Below are positions 1 through 11,210 of a stretch of 64,000 nt of DNA, in pieces (within the stretch, counting starts at the first letter, position 1; the number at the start of each line of letters is the position of its first letter). Source of the DNA: Ophiothrix spiculata (lineage: Eukaryota > Echinodermata > Ophiuroidea > Amphilepidida > Ophiotrichidae); NCBI GenBank assembly GCA_000969725.1, contig JXSR01S066667.1; one strand, 5' to 3'. A program made the translations under genes and the position numbers. A model generated the notes under the pieces. That model did no database searches. It was not told where the DNA came from and saw nothing but the letters and a program-made list of their open reading frames with translations.

Positions 1-181
1 CCAAAAATAAAGAAAATGATAAGAATTTCCAGCAGATTTTCTGTTGTAAAATTTGATCACCTTGATCAATTTCAACAAGTAAGGTGCCATTTTAAAGCTT
101 AGAAAATGCTGCAACAGATGAAATGATAACTTCAAAATTGATATCATCTGCAAAGTCCCCCCTTTCGGGGTGAGCCATCAC
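1..181 (-). mobile_element. MITE family A, copy 1 (cut by window edge)
   Basis: Reverse-strand copy of a short non-autonomous element also seen at 1385-1589 and 44567-44814. Its outer end reads TGATGGCTCACCCCGAAAGG on the minus strand, followed by the same interior (a TTGATCAAGGTGATCA stretch, then a CTGCTGGAAATTCTTAT stretch). The other end lies beyond base 1. There is no coding capacity. The superfamily is not identified. Confidence 0.8.
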
Positions 182-1154
182 ATATATATTATTGTGTTTT
201 ACCCCCTTCGGAGGATAAGGGTTAATATATCTAATTATAATAATTTAAAATCACTCTAAATCATTGCATGCATGATGCTATGTGCTATGATTTGTCTAAG
301 CTAAACCAACCAGGAAAACACTCAATTGCGAAACAAATTCACTTGAAATGGCACACATTATTACGGAAGCCACTTAAATGTGCGTTTCGTATTCTGAAGC
401 ATTCGTAAACTATTAGCGCGACTGTTTATTATTCATTTGAATCAAAAACGTGACTTATAAGTGGTACTACAAGATTGAAAAACGATACACTCAAACATGC
501 TTGTTACATGAGGGTTAAAAAGAGAGGTGTAAACAACATGAACTGGCTATCTGATGGCTTTTTTCTATGAACATTAAAACATCATTAAAAATCTATCAAA
601 TGTTTTATGTAACGTTAGGTTTCACTGGTCTATTGGTTCAATATTGCGCTTTTTTGTTTTATGTTGAAGAACAATTAAAGGGAGACCATTGGAAAGCAAG
701 TGATCTTTCATATTAAAAAGTAGCAAAACTATATAGGAAAACTGTGAACTATCAACTTGAAAAGGTAACATTAAGCCAGTAAATCTACTGAAATGTTTAA
801 TTCAGTAAAACATTAATGCTGTACAGGTTTTTCGTTTAAATGCACGAATTTATTTAAAGTCTTAATTGATCAAAGTTAAATTACATATTTCATTTTAAAT
901 AATTCACAATGCTTTATGTAGAACGATACGCATTTGGAACTCCAAAACTTGATTAACAAAATATTTAACTGGTAAAAGAATCGGAGATTGGAAATCGAGT
1001 ATTCAGTTTAGTTACATGATTATGCTATTATAGTCATGGCAGTACAACTGCATATAGTTAACCTACTTTTTAAAACAACTGTGTTTAAGTCTCAGTGGTC
1101 CCACTGGTCCGATTTCACTCCTATTTTCTCTGTAATTTAGTTTATGCTTTCTCT
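182..1154. other. AT-rich stretch, nothing recognised
   Basis: I see no gene, RNA or repeat arm here. At about 1129-1178 there is a short tandem pair of a 23-bp unit containing ATTTAGTTTATGCTTT. Confidence 0.5.
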
Positions 1155-1800
1155 GTGATTTAGTTTATGCTTTTCCGCGTATGGTAATTACTCACACGGG
1201 GCTTGTATTCGGACAGTAACTGTCTGGACAATAAATCTAAACATATTTATATCGATTTGACGCCGCTCCTATGTTTGCTAGGTGTTAACTGTGTCGTGCT
1301 GTGTTGACGCTTTGTAATTTCATGACTGAAATATAACTAATCGAACAATATCAAAAATAAGAAACACTTGTTGTTTATATATGAGATGGCTCACCCCGAA
1401 AGGGGGAACTTTGCAGATGATATCAATTTTGATTTTATCATTTATTCTATTACATTAAAGTGACACCTTACCTGTTGATCAAGGCGATCACATTTTACAA
1501 CAAAAAATCTGCTGGAAATTCTTATTATTTTCATCAATTTCTCGAAAAGTGTTCTGTCGCAAATTCCCCCTTTCGGGGTGAGTCATCACACATATTCGAA
1601 GAGGAAATGAGTTTATGCTTTTCCGCTTTTATGCTTTTTTTAATCACTCGCATGGTGCTTAAAGGTGCTAAAAGTCACCCCTATGTTTGCTTGGTGTTAA
1701 TTGTTTTCTGATGTGCTGACGCTTTGTAATTTCATGACTAAAATATAACAAATTGAGAAATATCAAAAACAAGGAACGTTTATTGTTTATATAATTATTT
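1155..1800. repeat. Direct repeat of about 200-230 bp split by a MITE
   Basis: The stretch 1155-1380 (with ATGTTTGCTAGGTGTTAACT and GACGCTTTGTAATTTCATGA) recurs at 1605-1800 with scattered substitutions. The family A MITE at 1385-1589 lies between the two. The simplest reading is a local tandem duplication with the MITE at the junction. No coding content is visible. Confidence 0.7.
1385..1589 (+). mobile_element. MITE family A, copy 2 (complete)
   Basis: Complete copy of about 205 bp. The left end GATGGCTCACCCCGAAAGGG and the right end CCCTTTCGGGGTGAGTCATC form imperfect TIRs of about 30 bp. Short AT-rich flanks (ATAT at both sides) are compatible with a 4-bp target duplication. The interior matches copies 1 and 3. 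Confidence 0.85.
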
Positions 1801-2068
1801 TCAAAGAGGAAATAGTCCCATCATTAACATCCACTCTTTAGAGAGGCACTATCTTTTAAAACGAAGGTTAAATGTAATACATTGTAAATAAACTAATACT
1901 AGGCCCAAGGTACTGATAGTTAAAATGACGGGGAAAAACTTTTCAGGGCTTAAAATAACAAGAAATTCAAATACTTGATTCCATTCGTAAACGGGCATCT
2001 GTAAACGATGTAATGGGACGAAACGGTAGGAACGTCTGGAAATGGGTCGAAATTGATGGGAAAATAAA

Positions 2069-2466
2069 CCCTGGAAAAAATCGAGTACAATTCTAGTACA
2101 CATTCCTGAGGTGCAAATTTGGAACACAAATACAGCGTGTCCCAGAATAAACCTTACAATCTTTGCGTGCAATTTTCATGGGTTTAACGGATAGTCAGAA
2201 AGTATGTAAAGATTGCATTTTATAGCCCATGAGTTGAATTTTTAGATACCGTTTGTTTCATTTCAATCAGTAGTATACATCAAAAGTTATGTTGTATCAA
2301 ACTTTTGGGTTGATTTTTGTCTAGTCCAATTTCATGATTATTGGCCATAAAGTAAGTTTCGAGTACAATTGGTGTACTCGAATTGTACTTAAATTGTACT
2401 CGAATCTGTGTTCCAAATTTGCACCTCAGGAATGTGTACTAGAATTGTACTCGATTTTTTCCAGGG
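2069..2466. mobile_element. Foldback element with 60-bp inverted arms
   Basis: 2069-2128 and 2407-2466 are exact or near-exact inverted copies, starting CCCTGGAAAAAATCGAGTAC on one strand. The 278-bp centre includes further pieces of the same motif (GAGTACAATT repeats at 2359-2405). This is a non-autonomous foldback or MITE; the family is unknown. Small ORFs across it are shadows of the arms. Confidence 0.75.
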
Positions 2467-2649
2467 AAGGAATGAACCCTTTTCCAAACAATATCGTACA
2501 CCAAATACCCCTATTTTTTAAAATCTTCACTTGGTACAATACAAGTGTGTCATATTTCCAAGAGTACAGTACGTAAAATAATGGAGGGGTGGACAAAGAC
2601 CAAACATGAATCAAGAAAGGGATAGAGTTTATATACATAGCAAACTCAT

Positions 2650-2982
2650 AATATTAATTTGCAAAAGATTCACAATCCTAGTGATTACTACAAAATACCA
2701 GCAAAGTTTCATTTCAAGAAAATGATAGGAAATGTGAAATAAATTGGTATATTCTTAAGACAATCAACAGAAAATATAGGGCTTACTAAACTTTGGAACG
2801 CGTTTATCTCAGTTATACGTTTTACTCCCTGACAAACTTTGACGGACCATAACTTGACTTCTGGAAATCGTGTGAAGTTCATTAAGGTGTCATTTTAATC
2901 ATTAAAGCATGGTCTTTGCAAATAATTAAAAAAGTGAAAATGACAAAAGCTGGCATTTACTGCTGGTTTGGGCTGGACGGTC
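2650..2982 (+). mobile_element. MITE family B, copy 1 (left end missing)
   Basis: One of four same-strand copies (also 8021-8292, 14927-15348, 22638-22953). Shared landmarks are ACCAGCAAAGTTTCATTTCA, AACGCGTTTATCTCAGTTAT and the right end GGTTTGGGCTGGACGGTC. It lacks the left TIR present in copy 3. Confidence 0.8.
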
Positions 2983-3246
2983 ACATATAGGCAATTTTTG
3001 GACAAATATTTGGACACATTTGGGATGAACTATTTTTTGTATTGTGTAAAGGTAATGATATGTCACAAACGTTACATGGCGAAATGTCACAAACGTTACC
3101 AAACGTTACATCACAAAAGAATTAATAAAGACAGATCTCTGTTATGGATTTTTAAATTGAAGGTGTCAGGATGTTGATAAATATTTACTGCTATCTAAGT
3201 TGACAAAATCTACTCACAGTCTAGTGACTGTAAGGCTCAATACAAA

Positions 3247-3795
3247 GTCGGCCTCCAAACCAAATTGTCGCTACCAAACATTTGTTCGTGACGTCACCAA
3301 ATATTTGCGATCGAATTTAAAGTATGAACCGGTAACAAACATTTGGTGCAATGTATATGGCAATTCAATACACGTGCAATATAGCGTGACATTTTATTTG
3401 ATCTCAACTCGGTGTTGAAGTTATTCTATTTGGAGTCAGGGTGAAAAAATAGTCGGACTCCAAACTAAATTATCGCTACCAAACATTTGGTCGTGACGTC
3501 AAAATGACGAGGGACTACAAATAAAATAACTTCAACACCGAGTTGAGACCAAATAAAATTTCTCGCTAGTTGCACATGTATTTAATTGCCATATATGCAT
3601 TGAATAAAATGTTTGTTACCGGTTCATACTTTAAATTCGATGGCAAATATTTAGTGACGTCACAACCAAATGTTTGGTAGCGGAAATATTGTTTGGAGGT
3701 CGGCTATGTATTCAGCCGCATTCGTCATTTTGACGTAACGACCAAATGTTTGATGGCGACAATTTTTTTTGGAGTTTTTTTTTTACCCTATCTTG
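3247..3795. mobile_element. Complex foldback carrying TGACGTCA sites
   Basis: Arms of about 187 bp (3247-3434 and 3513-3703) are inverted copies. A subterminal unit of about 50 bp (CTCCAAAC... then CGCTACCAAACATTTGG... then TGACGTCA) occurs four times: forward near 3247 and 3450, reverse near 3655-3703 and 3720-3790. Three units keep a perfect TGACGTCA (3289, 3494, 3655). The arrangement suggests one foldback end inserted in or beside another. No coding sequence. Confidence 0.75.
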
Positions 3796-3799
3796 TGTC

Positions 3800-4990
3800 A
3801 GTCAAAATTATATTCATATAACTTGTGTGTTTGGAGTAGTGGCCAATTGCAATCAAAAATTTTCTATATTTTCATCACAAACGTTACTTCGGAATGACTC
3901 ATATGGAGAATGCTGAATACCGAAATCAGGAAGACGTTTGAACTAGTCTTTTATCTAGTTTTTACTTGTACACAAAAAATATCCTGATATAATATTACGC
4001 CAAGCACCGTTAAACATACTTTAACCCAGTTCATGTAATTCGACTTAATCAGGACCATGTACACATTTAAAGTAGATAAATAACATCGGTAACTAGCTTA
4101 ACTATTTGTCTTATGCCATATGCTTGTTACGGCTGTTCCAAATTAGATAAGGTTCCAATGACGTCAAGAGGTGAATAACTTTTAAGTAAAAGTAAATTGA
4201 GACTTTATAGTAAATCAAGCATTTGCAAATTTATAATTACAAGAACATTAGCATAAATGAAGAACTTGTTTCTTACAGATAAATAACTACATTCAAGTTT
4301 TGGAACAAAAATGTGTCATTGAAGTAGAGTTAATCCCTTTGGAACAAAAAAAAAACTTAAAACGTATGCCCGAAGAAATGATTATTGAAACAAAGGGGTT
4401 TCAGATTGCAGTCCTAAAAACGTTTATGACAGTGACAGATATTGTCTCTTGTTGTAAGCAAATAACAAGCATGGTGCAAAAAGTAGTGTCCATGTAATAG
4501 TTGATGACAGAACTGAATAAAAATGTCATGAATGGTGTTATAATTCTATCTTAAACTTACTTATTTTACTTATTAGTACTACCATTGCAAACTATAATGA
4601 TTGATTTCTTAATGAAATTGTTTACAAATAATTAGAAAATTTGTGTGGAACACTACCTACCTGTAAAAGATTCATGAATGATCCAATATAGATGTGAGCG
4701 TGAAAGAAACAAACAAGAAAAAAGAGAAGGTAAATGACACATTCAACTAAATCTTCGTCTTTACGATCATGAATTGCAATCTATATAAGAAACACTTTTA
4801 GTTTAGACGACCAAGCTTGATCAATAATAACTCTTTAAAAAAAATATCAACTATATGTATTTTTAAGTCCCTGATCTCGACAAAACAACAACAACAACAA
4901 CAACCTGTGGACTTTTGTATCTTTTCGACTGATTAGATCCATAATGTCAGCTTTTGAATGGCCGATGGCAGCTGCTCAAAGAAAGTAATA
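3800..4990. other. AT-rich stretch with one exon-like ORF
   Basis: The frame is open from 4261 to the stop near 4498. It is preceded by TTGTTTCTTACAG, a good-looking 3' splice site, with the exon-like part starting at 4279. The translation (LEQKCVIEVELIPLEQKK...) matches no family I know and there is no downstream exon to support it. An (ACA)n microsatellite lies at 4884-4904. Otherwise nothing is recognised. Confidence 0.3.
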
Positions 4991-4992
4991 AA

Positions 4993-5045
4993 GAGGTGGA
5001 TTTGGTTTGACTCCATTTGTAAAGAGGTCAAACCAAATCCACCTC
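4993..5045. repeat. Perfect 19-bp hairpin
   Basis: GAGGTGGATTTGGTTTGAC at 4993-5011 is exactly inverted at 5027-5045, with a 15-nt loop. The stem is too short for a typical microRNA precursor. It is probably a foldback remnant. Confidence 0.7.
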
Positions 5046-5530
5046 TACACTCCCGATGAAAAGTGTTGGCGCACCAAACCTTTAACCAGCCATATATCGA
5101 GAACCGTTCATCATTTGCGCCATATTTCTTCGGATTTATATTTTACATACATATATCTAAATAACTCAACAAGAATTGCATTTATCGCATTTGAAAATAT
5201 GGCGTGCTAAACATATTGTGTACTTTCTTCTGTACATAATAAACGGAGTTTAAATACATAACTGCACATCCGTTGGAAAACTTTTTACCTGAAAATGTTC
5301 TTTACGGCTACACGGTGATATGAGCATTGAACAATAAACAACATAAACCAGTTGGTGTGGTGTATTTGTATATGGTCCAGGAAATCGGCCATTTTTATTA
5401 TTATGGAAGATGAAATATCAGAGGAAACATACATTTCTTATATTGGATACATTAAGCACCTATAAAAATAGGTTTTTTTCACAGTATTGGTCGTTTGATA
5501 TAATAATTACGTTTTTGCCCGGGAGTGTAT
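5046..5530. mobile_element. Possible TA-flanked short-TIR element
   Basis: TACACTCCCG at about 5046 is inverted as CGGGAGTGTA at about 5521-5530. Read as TA plus CACTCCCG this would be a Tc1/mariner-type MITE of about 480 bp. The TIR is short and unsupported by a second copy, so confidence is low. Confidence 0.3.
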
Positions 5531-6995
5531 ATTACTTTAATTAATTGGATCACATAAAATATGGGCTAAAAGGTGACTTTGAATTATGGAAACAAATATT
5601 ACAGTTCAACACCCAATTCCAGAATGTTTTTAAACATATTCAATAGCTTACATGTATTGTAACAGTCCATTTTCGTCAAATTTTTTATAAATGAACCCAT
5701 CAAACAGCGATGTGAACTAACCTAAACAATTTACTTTATTCTTAAATTGACTACACCAATCTACAGTCATTCTTAATTTGATTACAATAATCCATTTTCA
5801 TTATTAAACTTACCAAACCAATCCATCCTAAATTCTGGTGAAATTATTTTATCTATACAATATAAACTGGTTAAGTGTCAAAGCTGATTCTGTATTAAAA
5901 ACGAAATGCCAATGTAAATGCTGTCTTGAAACTCGGGAAGGGCGCTATTGTTTAAAACATGATATATTTGTGAGCTGTACAAAAGACATTCTCAAAGTGC
6001 TTACTTGAATGTTCGCTAATGTCAACATTACAAAGTATTTGACAACCACATCGAAACATGACCCAATGTAACACAAGATGACATTTTTAGAAGACATAAA
6101 ACAACACTGATGCTTGTAAGCTGTCAAAATATCTTCTGATTTCAGCGCTTTGAGGTTAACATTTTCAAGCAAGATTACCTTAGTAGTGTTTTAGTACATG
6201 TACAAACAAACTGTTTTCCAGTGATTCTACTTTTGACATCGGTCGACCGACTTGCAGTCTTTCCATTTTAAAGCGCACTTCTAGAAGCGTGCAAAAGGAA
6301 CATCTTTTACGTACAGAGTTTTGGTTTGATCTAAAACAATTCGTGTAGTTTTTGCCTATGTACTGGGATAAGGTTTGTTTTTCATTTCTAACAAATCGAT
6401 GTTTTGAAAACTGCATTTAAAGCATGCCCTTTTTTGATTTGGAATTTTCTTGTAAATTGTTATTAAATAAAGCAAGCCACTACTTTGAATTTGGAATGCT
6501 TTGAAAAAGTGTGTAACCCAGTTGATCAACCCACAAATGTTATTAGTGGTTGTCTAAGTAGTTCTAAGGGAGTTGTGTTCAAAGAGGACCTCATTGTTGT
6601 CTACAAGCTTGAGGATAGAAAGGGGCAGCAGCAAGGGTAGAAAGTGAGATAAATGATCATTGTGTATATTACAGGTGTACAACATTAATGTTCTGAGACG
6701 ACTTTGTATATTATGTCTTTTTGAATGTAGAGTGCAATGAACTCAATAGCGCATTGCTGCAACAACGGTTATTGATTCAAGTTAGACACACTACATGAGC
6801 AGCAATGTTAAGTATACCGGTGGTCACAACCCTTCGTGCATTTTTTTGTTTCTACGGTGTTTGTTTTGAGAGCCCACGTTTTTCATGTTTTTTTTCTTCT
6901 AAAAACGTGATACACGCAGGGAGAACGCACGCTGACCTAGGATTTTAAGTAAGAAAGCTACCAACATTGTCGATTATATTTCCATCATGAACCAT
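5531..6995. other. AT-rich stretch, nothing recognised
   Basis: Small reading frames on the minus strand (5945-6416) show no domain, splice context or recurrence. No repeat arms were seen. Confidence 0.5.
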
Positions 6996-6999
6996 ACTA

Positions 7000-8020
7000 T
7001 AGATCCTTACTTACAAGTATAATTCCGTCACAACTGAAAATTGCCAAAGTAACACCAGTATTGAAATCAAACGACATCCATGTATTCAGTAATTACAGAC
7101 CAATATCAGTTCTCAAAATTACCTGAAAAAAATGTCTATAATCGGCTCCTTGATTTTATAACTAAAAATGACATTATTAGTCCTCATCAATATGGCTTCA
7201 AACCAAATAGATCTACCTACATGGCGATCAATGATTTTTACTGCAAAATCACGAGTGACCTTGACAATCAACAACATAGTCTTGGTATATTCCTTGATCT
7301 AAGTAAAGCTTTTGATACCTTAAATCAGGAAATTTTACTTAAAAAACTCACTGCTTATGGAATCAGAGGTCTAGCCAATTCCTGGATAAAGAATTAGCTC
7401 TCATGTAGAAAACAATATGTCACTTTTAAAAACACCATTTCTGAATATAGTAACATCACTTGTGGAGTCCCACAGGGATCAATCCTTGATCCCTTTGGGG
7501 CTCCACAAGTGATGTCCCACAGGGATCAATCCTTGGGACACTTTTATTTCTTCTTTATATTAATGATCTCCCCCTCTCTTCACCTTACTCTCATTTTATA
7601 ATTTTTGCCGATGACACAAACATTATTTTTTTCCCATAAAGAACCCGCCCGATTGGAAGACCTAGTGAATACTGAATTAGATAAAATATCCAACTGGTTT
7701 AAATTAAATCAACTCTCTCTGAATATCAATAAAACAAATTTCATGATGTTTAAAAATAAATATTGTGATATTAAAATTAAGTCCTGATTTTAAGTAACAC
7801 ATTGTTAATAAACCTATTGAAAAGTTGTTCTAAACTAAAACTAAATTCCTTGGAATTATTATCGATATCAATCTCACCTGGAATGCTCATAGATGTCATA
7901 TTGCCAAAATAGCTTCTAAATAAATTACAATGGAATCATTAGAAAAGTACGACCATTCCTATATTTAGACTCTCTCCATACACTTTACAATACACTTGTC
8001 CTTCCTTATTTTACTAACTG
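7000..8020 (+). pseudogene. CR1/L2-like LINE reverse transcriptase fragment
   Basis: The conceptual product is the middle of a non-LTR retrotransposon polymerase that would copy its RNA at the genomic target. Blocks appear in order: NYRPISVL (about 7093), QYGFKPNRST (about 7190), LGIFLDLSKAFDTLNQ (catalytic block with the first Asp, about 7280), CGVPQGSIL (about 7460), [11 protein letters not shown], then FADDTN (the catalytic Asp pair, about 7605), WFKLNQLSLNINKTNFMMF, and in another frame FLGIIIDINLTWNAH (about 7850). The reading frame is interrupted by stops and shifts. Endonuclease, 5' region and 3' end are missing; family B MITE copy 2 begins at the 3' breakpoint. Block style suits CR1/L2-like LINEs; clade assignment is inference. 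Confidence 0.9.
7454..7535. repeat. Direct plus inverted micro-duplication in the LINE
   Basis: GTCCCACAGGGATCAATCCT occurs at 7467 and again at 7514. Between them CATCACTTGTGGAG (7454) is inverted as CTCCACAAGTGATG (7501-7514). The duplication sits in the PQGSIL block and disrupts it. It looks like a template-switch scar. Confidence 0.7.
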
Positions 8021-8292
8021 ACACCAGCAAAGTTTAATTTCAAGAAAATGATCGGAAATATGAAATATATCTGTTAATATTGTGAACAATAAGCAATATA
8101 GGGCTTAGCTATCTTTGAACGAGTTTATCTCAGTTATACATTTTACTCCCTGACAAACTTTGACAGACCATCAATTGATTTCTGTAAATGCAGTGAAGAT
8201 CATTAAGGTGTCATTTTCATCCTGACTTTATAACAGGATCTTTGCAAATATTAAAAAAATGAAAATGTTAACAGGCTGCCGTGCATTTACGG
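8021..8292 (+). mobile_element. MITE family B, copy 2 (partial)
   Basis: Starts at ACACCAGCAAAGTTT directly after the LINE fragment and runs through GAACGAGTTTATCTCAGTTA to a GGCTGCCGTGCATTTACGGC end. Both TIRs are absent or altered. Same strand as the other three copies. Confidence 0.75.
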
Positions 8293-8467
8293 CAGAACTG
8301 AATAGGAACTACTTCATCGAGTATCTTCCTACTTCACAAAACAGAAATGTTATTGCCTGCAAACTGTTCCACAAGAGAGATGTTACCTCAGTTGAACGAC
8401 CTACGAGTCTATTGGTTAGTGCCCTTTCTAGGTCAGTAGGATCCAGGAGAGACAGCGAATGTTGTCG

Positions 8468-8686
8468 GCTACAGGACACAGGGAGGGGCTCGCCGGGTTG
8501 AGTGTATTGCGAGGTACAAAAGGGACATTCCTGAACAGCTACAGGACACAGTGAGGGGCTCGCCGGGTTGAGTGTATTACGAGGTACAGCAGGGACATTC
8601 CTGATCAGTTACAGGACACAGGGAATGTCCATGCTGTACATCGCAATTCACTATTGCGAGGTACAGCAGGGACATTCCTTATCAAT
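8468..8686. repeat. 70-bp minisatellite, three units
   Basis: Units start at 8468, 8538 and 8608 with (G)CTACAGGACACAG and end in GGGACATTCCTGA. The first two are nearly identical. The third has an internal inverted stretch, so that GGAATGTCC...CGCAAT pairs with ATTGCGAGGTACAGCAGGGA. The open frame across it (8259-8501) is not a recognisable protein. Confidence 0.8.
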
Positions 8687-8689
8687 GAA

Positions 8690-9430
8690 TGGCTTAAAGA
8701 TACCTTGTCATCATTCCTAGAATATCTATATTATTATTAAAACCATTTTAGCGAAGCATGATGTTTACCGTTTAATATAAGACCGTATCTGTACCTTTGT
8801 TACCTGTGGAAATACGGCTATGGCTCTTTCTTTGCCCTTAGCAAATACGGCCTTGTGGCTCTCAACCCTCGATGATATGCTCGATAATATAATATCGTTA
8901 AATTTAGAATGTTTATCTTTTTGGTTATGTTGATAATTTAAACTCGGATCAACTGAAAATGTGAAATCAACTTTAGAGGTTGAAGGCAGTTGTAATATTA
9001 TGTATTCATTATGTTTTTGATCTGAAACATAAAAACAATATACTTCATCGAGACGAGGGTCTGGTTAAAAGCCATTATCTGTTGCTTTTTTGAATAATTT
9101 TTGTATTTTCTTGCTGTATAATACCACTCTAGTCCAATTTTGAGAGACACAAATAGACTTTGAAAACATGATAACAACACAGTTGTAAGGGGCAGTAGGT
9201 CTGTTTTTAAACCAATGCAATTTTCAATTGATTTATTTTGAATAGAAATGTTTTAATGCTGTATAAAAGTCAATCTAGCACAGGTTCGAATTACAAAATT
9301 GAATTTTGTCGATCATTTAGGACCTTATTATGGGTGCTAATTCAGTTTGCAACCTTTTAAAAACATTATTTGAGGAAGAAGGTATCGTTACGGGGTTATA
9401 ACTGAAGGCCTTTAGATATAAAATCGACCG
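8690..9430. other. AT-rich stretch, nothing recognised
   Basis: No gene, RNA or repeat seen. Confidence 0.5.
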
Positions 9431-9435
9431 CTTTT

Positions 9436-9507
9436 GACTCATTAGCTCAGTTGGTAGAGTGTGGCGCTAGTAATGCCAAGGTCCCGGGTTCGAATTCTGG
9501 ATGGTCA
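9436..9507 (+). pseudogene. tRNA-Thr(AGT)-like sequence, probably a pseudogene or SINE head
   Basis: A good D arm and A box (TTAGCTCAGTTGG), an anticodon arm with stem TGGCG/TGCCA around loop CTAGTAA (anticodon AGT at 9469-9471), a 5-nt variable region, and a T arm and B box (GGTTCGAATTC) are all in normal spacing. The acceptor stem is poor: only about four or five pairs form, and only if shifted by one base. There is no intron and no adjacent T-run for Pol III termination before about 9514. The 3' end of a minus-strand LINE lies about 45 bp away. Confidence 0.6.
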
Positions 9508-9551
9508 GTGATTTTTCGCTGACTGTCATTTATGTTGTGTGCTTGCCCAGT

Positions 9552-10345
9552 TTAAAATAAAACTCGGCTATAGTTATCAAGTAATGTGGTTATCATAATT
9601 ATTCTAAAATGTTTAATTGTTTTTGACTCTTTCCATTTCTTGTTCAAGGAATTACAAATTCTTATCGCTCTATCAGCAAATATTTTTTTAGCATTATATA
9701 TACTATTATTGTGTGATTTTCTTGTTTGATAGTTATGGATTTGGCTATTGGTTATAAAAATATTAAGCAAAAGTTTCTAGAAGCTGTTTTGTTTAGTGCT
9801 TGTACATAAAGATTCCCAATTCAAGTATCATATACATTCAGAATTTCATGTTTTTTGAATAATGGTCCAGTTTGGCATCGGTAATGTTCATGACAAACAG
9901 TTCTAATAGCCAACTTTTGTAACTTAAGAATCTTATCTAGATATATTTAACAAGTATTGCCCCAGATTAAAATGCCATAATTACGGTAGAACCAGCATAC
10001 AATATAGGGAACGTAATATATAAAAATAATAATCCAGATACGTAATTTTTCAATGTAGTTAGCATTCCAACATTTCTAGATATTGTTTTCTGGATATTGC
10101 ATCTATATGATTCTTCAAAGTTATGTTTTCATCTATAATAACGCCTAGAGATTGTGTAGAACTGATACTTTCAATGACACACTATCTAAAATGACATTGA
10201 TTACTTTTTTTCGTAATTGTTCATCATTAATCATACTGTTTGTAATATCAGAAACACCATCAGTACTGCAATTTGTAGTTTTTACTACTATATATACCTC
10301 ATTTTTATATATCACTAGATTACCACTTTTGAGTATTGTTTTCGT
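9552..10345 (-). pseudogene. LINE polymerase C-terminal fragment
   Basis: On the minus strand several frames together give SLGVIIDENITLKNHIDAIS (about 10165-10105), an LLFLYITFPILYAGS block (about 10040), LDKILKLQKLAIRTVCHEHY (about 9940-9880), PLFKKHEILNVYD, and finally NYQTRKSHNNSIYNAKKIFA (about 9735). These are the thumb and C-terminal motifs of CR1/L2-like LINE polymerases. Frames change between blocks, so it is dead. It overlaps in content with the end of the 7.0-8.0 kb fragment, so it is a separate copy rather than its displaced half. Confidence 0.85.
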
Positions 10346-10399
10346 TCAGTCCAACAGCCGATGTGTGTTCAAAATAATCTTATAAAATTACAATGTTAA

Positions 10400-11210
10400 A
10401 GTGTCTCATCATTACAAAAGAACTTTCTACAGAGCGAGCGAAAAACTGATATAAGGGCAGAGGTCCCCACGTAGAAGGGTAATCCAATAACAGACCCGTG
10501 CTGATTGTAAGCTATTAACCCTCGTCTACCCAGGTTTTTTTCGTAACACGTCTACCCAGGGAGGGGGCTGTTGAAATCCCCTCCTTCACCTTAACCTTAA
10601 CGGAACCTCCAATGAACTTGGTTTGACTATCAATAGATAGGTATGGTCCTCCCCTATCCAACGCTAATAAAATCACAAAAATCGGCCAAGGCGTAACGTA
10701 ATTACGACATCATAAAGTTCGACCGGATTTGAAAATCGGGATTTGGGCAAAACTGGCCTCCAAAATCAAAATTTTGCTATACAAATTCTTCACAACGTAT
10801 TTTCGCCAGGTTTTTTGCTGCCATAAAAATTGTCCCATGTTTACTGCTTCTCATCTGTTTTCTGCAATTATTTATATACGTTCATTTTACAATGCTGAGC
10901 ACGTTTTATCAGTACAATAACATTGGTCATTCCTACTCGAAATAGTTGTGATGTATACGGAGCTATGTAAGACTGATAATGGCTTTGTATAACGATGAGC
11001 ACGTTTTAGGTTTAATCGTCAATTATATGGCTTTTACAGCATCAAACTTCTTTGAAAAAAAAAATAAAAAGATAATAGGGGTAATAAAGATAAGTATAAA
11101 AATTATAATATCTATACCAAATGCAGAAAAAACTTCAAAAAAAGTTCAGTCTGAATATTCCACAATTTTTCAAAACAATTTTCTTCTAATAATTTCGATA
11201 ACATAATTTC
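10400..11210. other. Unannotated stretch with a dispersed-repeat piece
   Basis: 10500-10640 (AACCCTCGTCTACCCAGG, a G-run, CCTTAACGGAACC) resembles the G-run segments at 40190-40260 and 53571-53625, so it is probably a dispersed repeat. Two GAGCACGTTTTA stretches (about 10896 and 10995) suggest a local direct repeat. No gene is recognised. Confidence 0.4.

Noticed and set aside
4993-5045. Hairpin as a microRNA precursor
   Set aside because: A 19-bp stem with a 15-nt loop is too short for a normal precursor, and no flanking pairing extends it.
8468-8686. CRISPR-like array
   Set aside because: Units are directly adjacent without unique spacers, and the DNA is eukaryotic in character. It is a minisatellite.
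7000-10345. The two LINE fragments as halves of one inverted element
   Set aside because: Both contain the LGIIID/LGVIID thumb region, so they overlap in content and must be separate copies.
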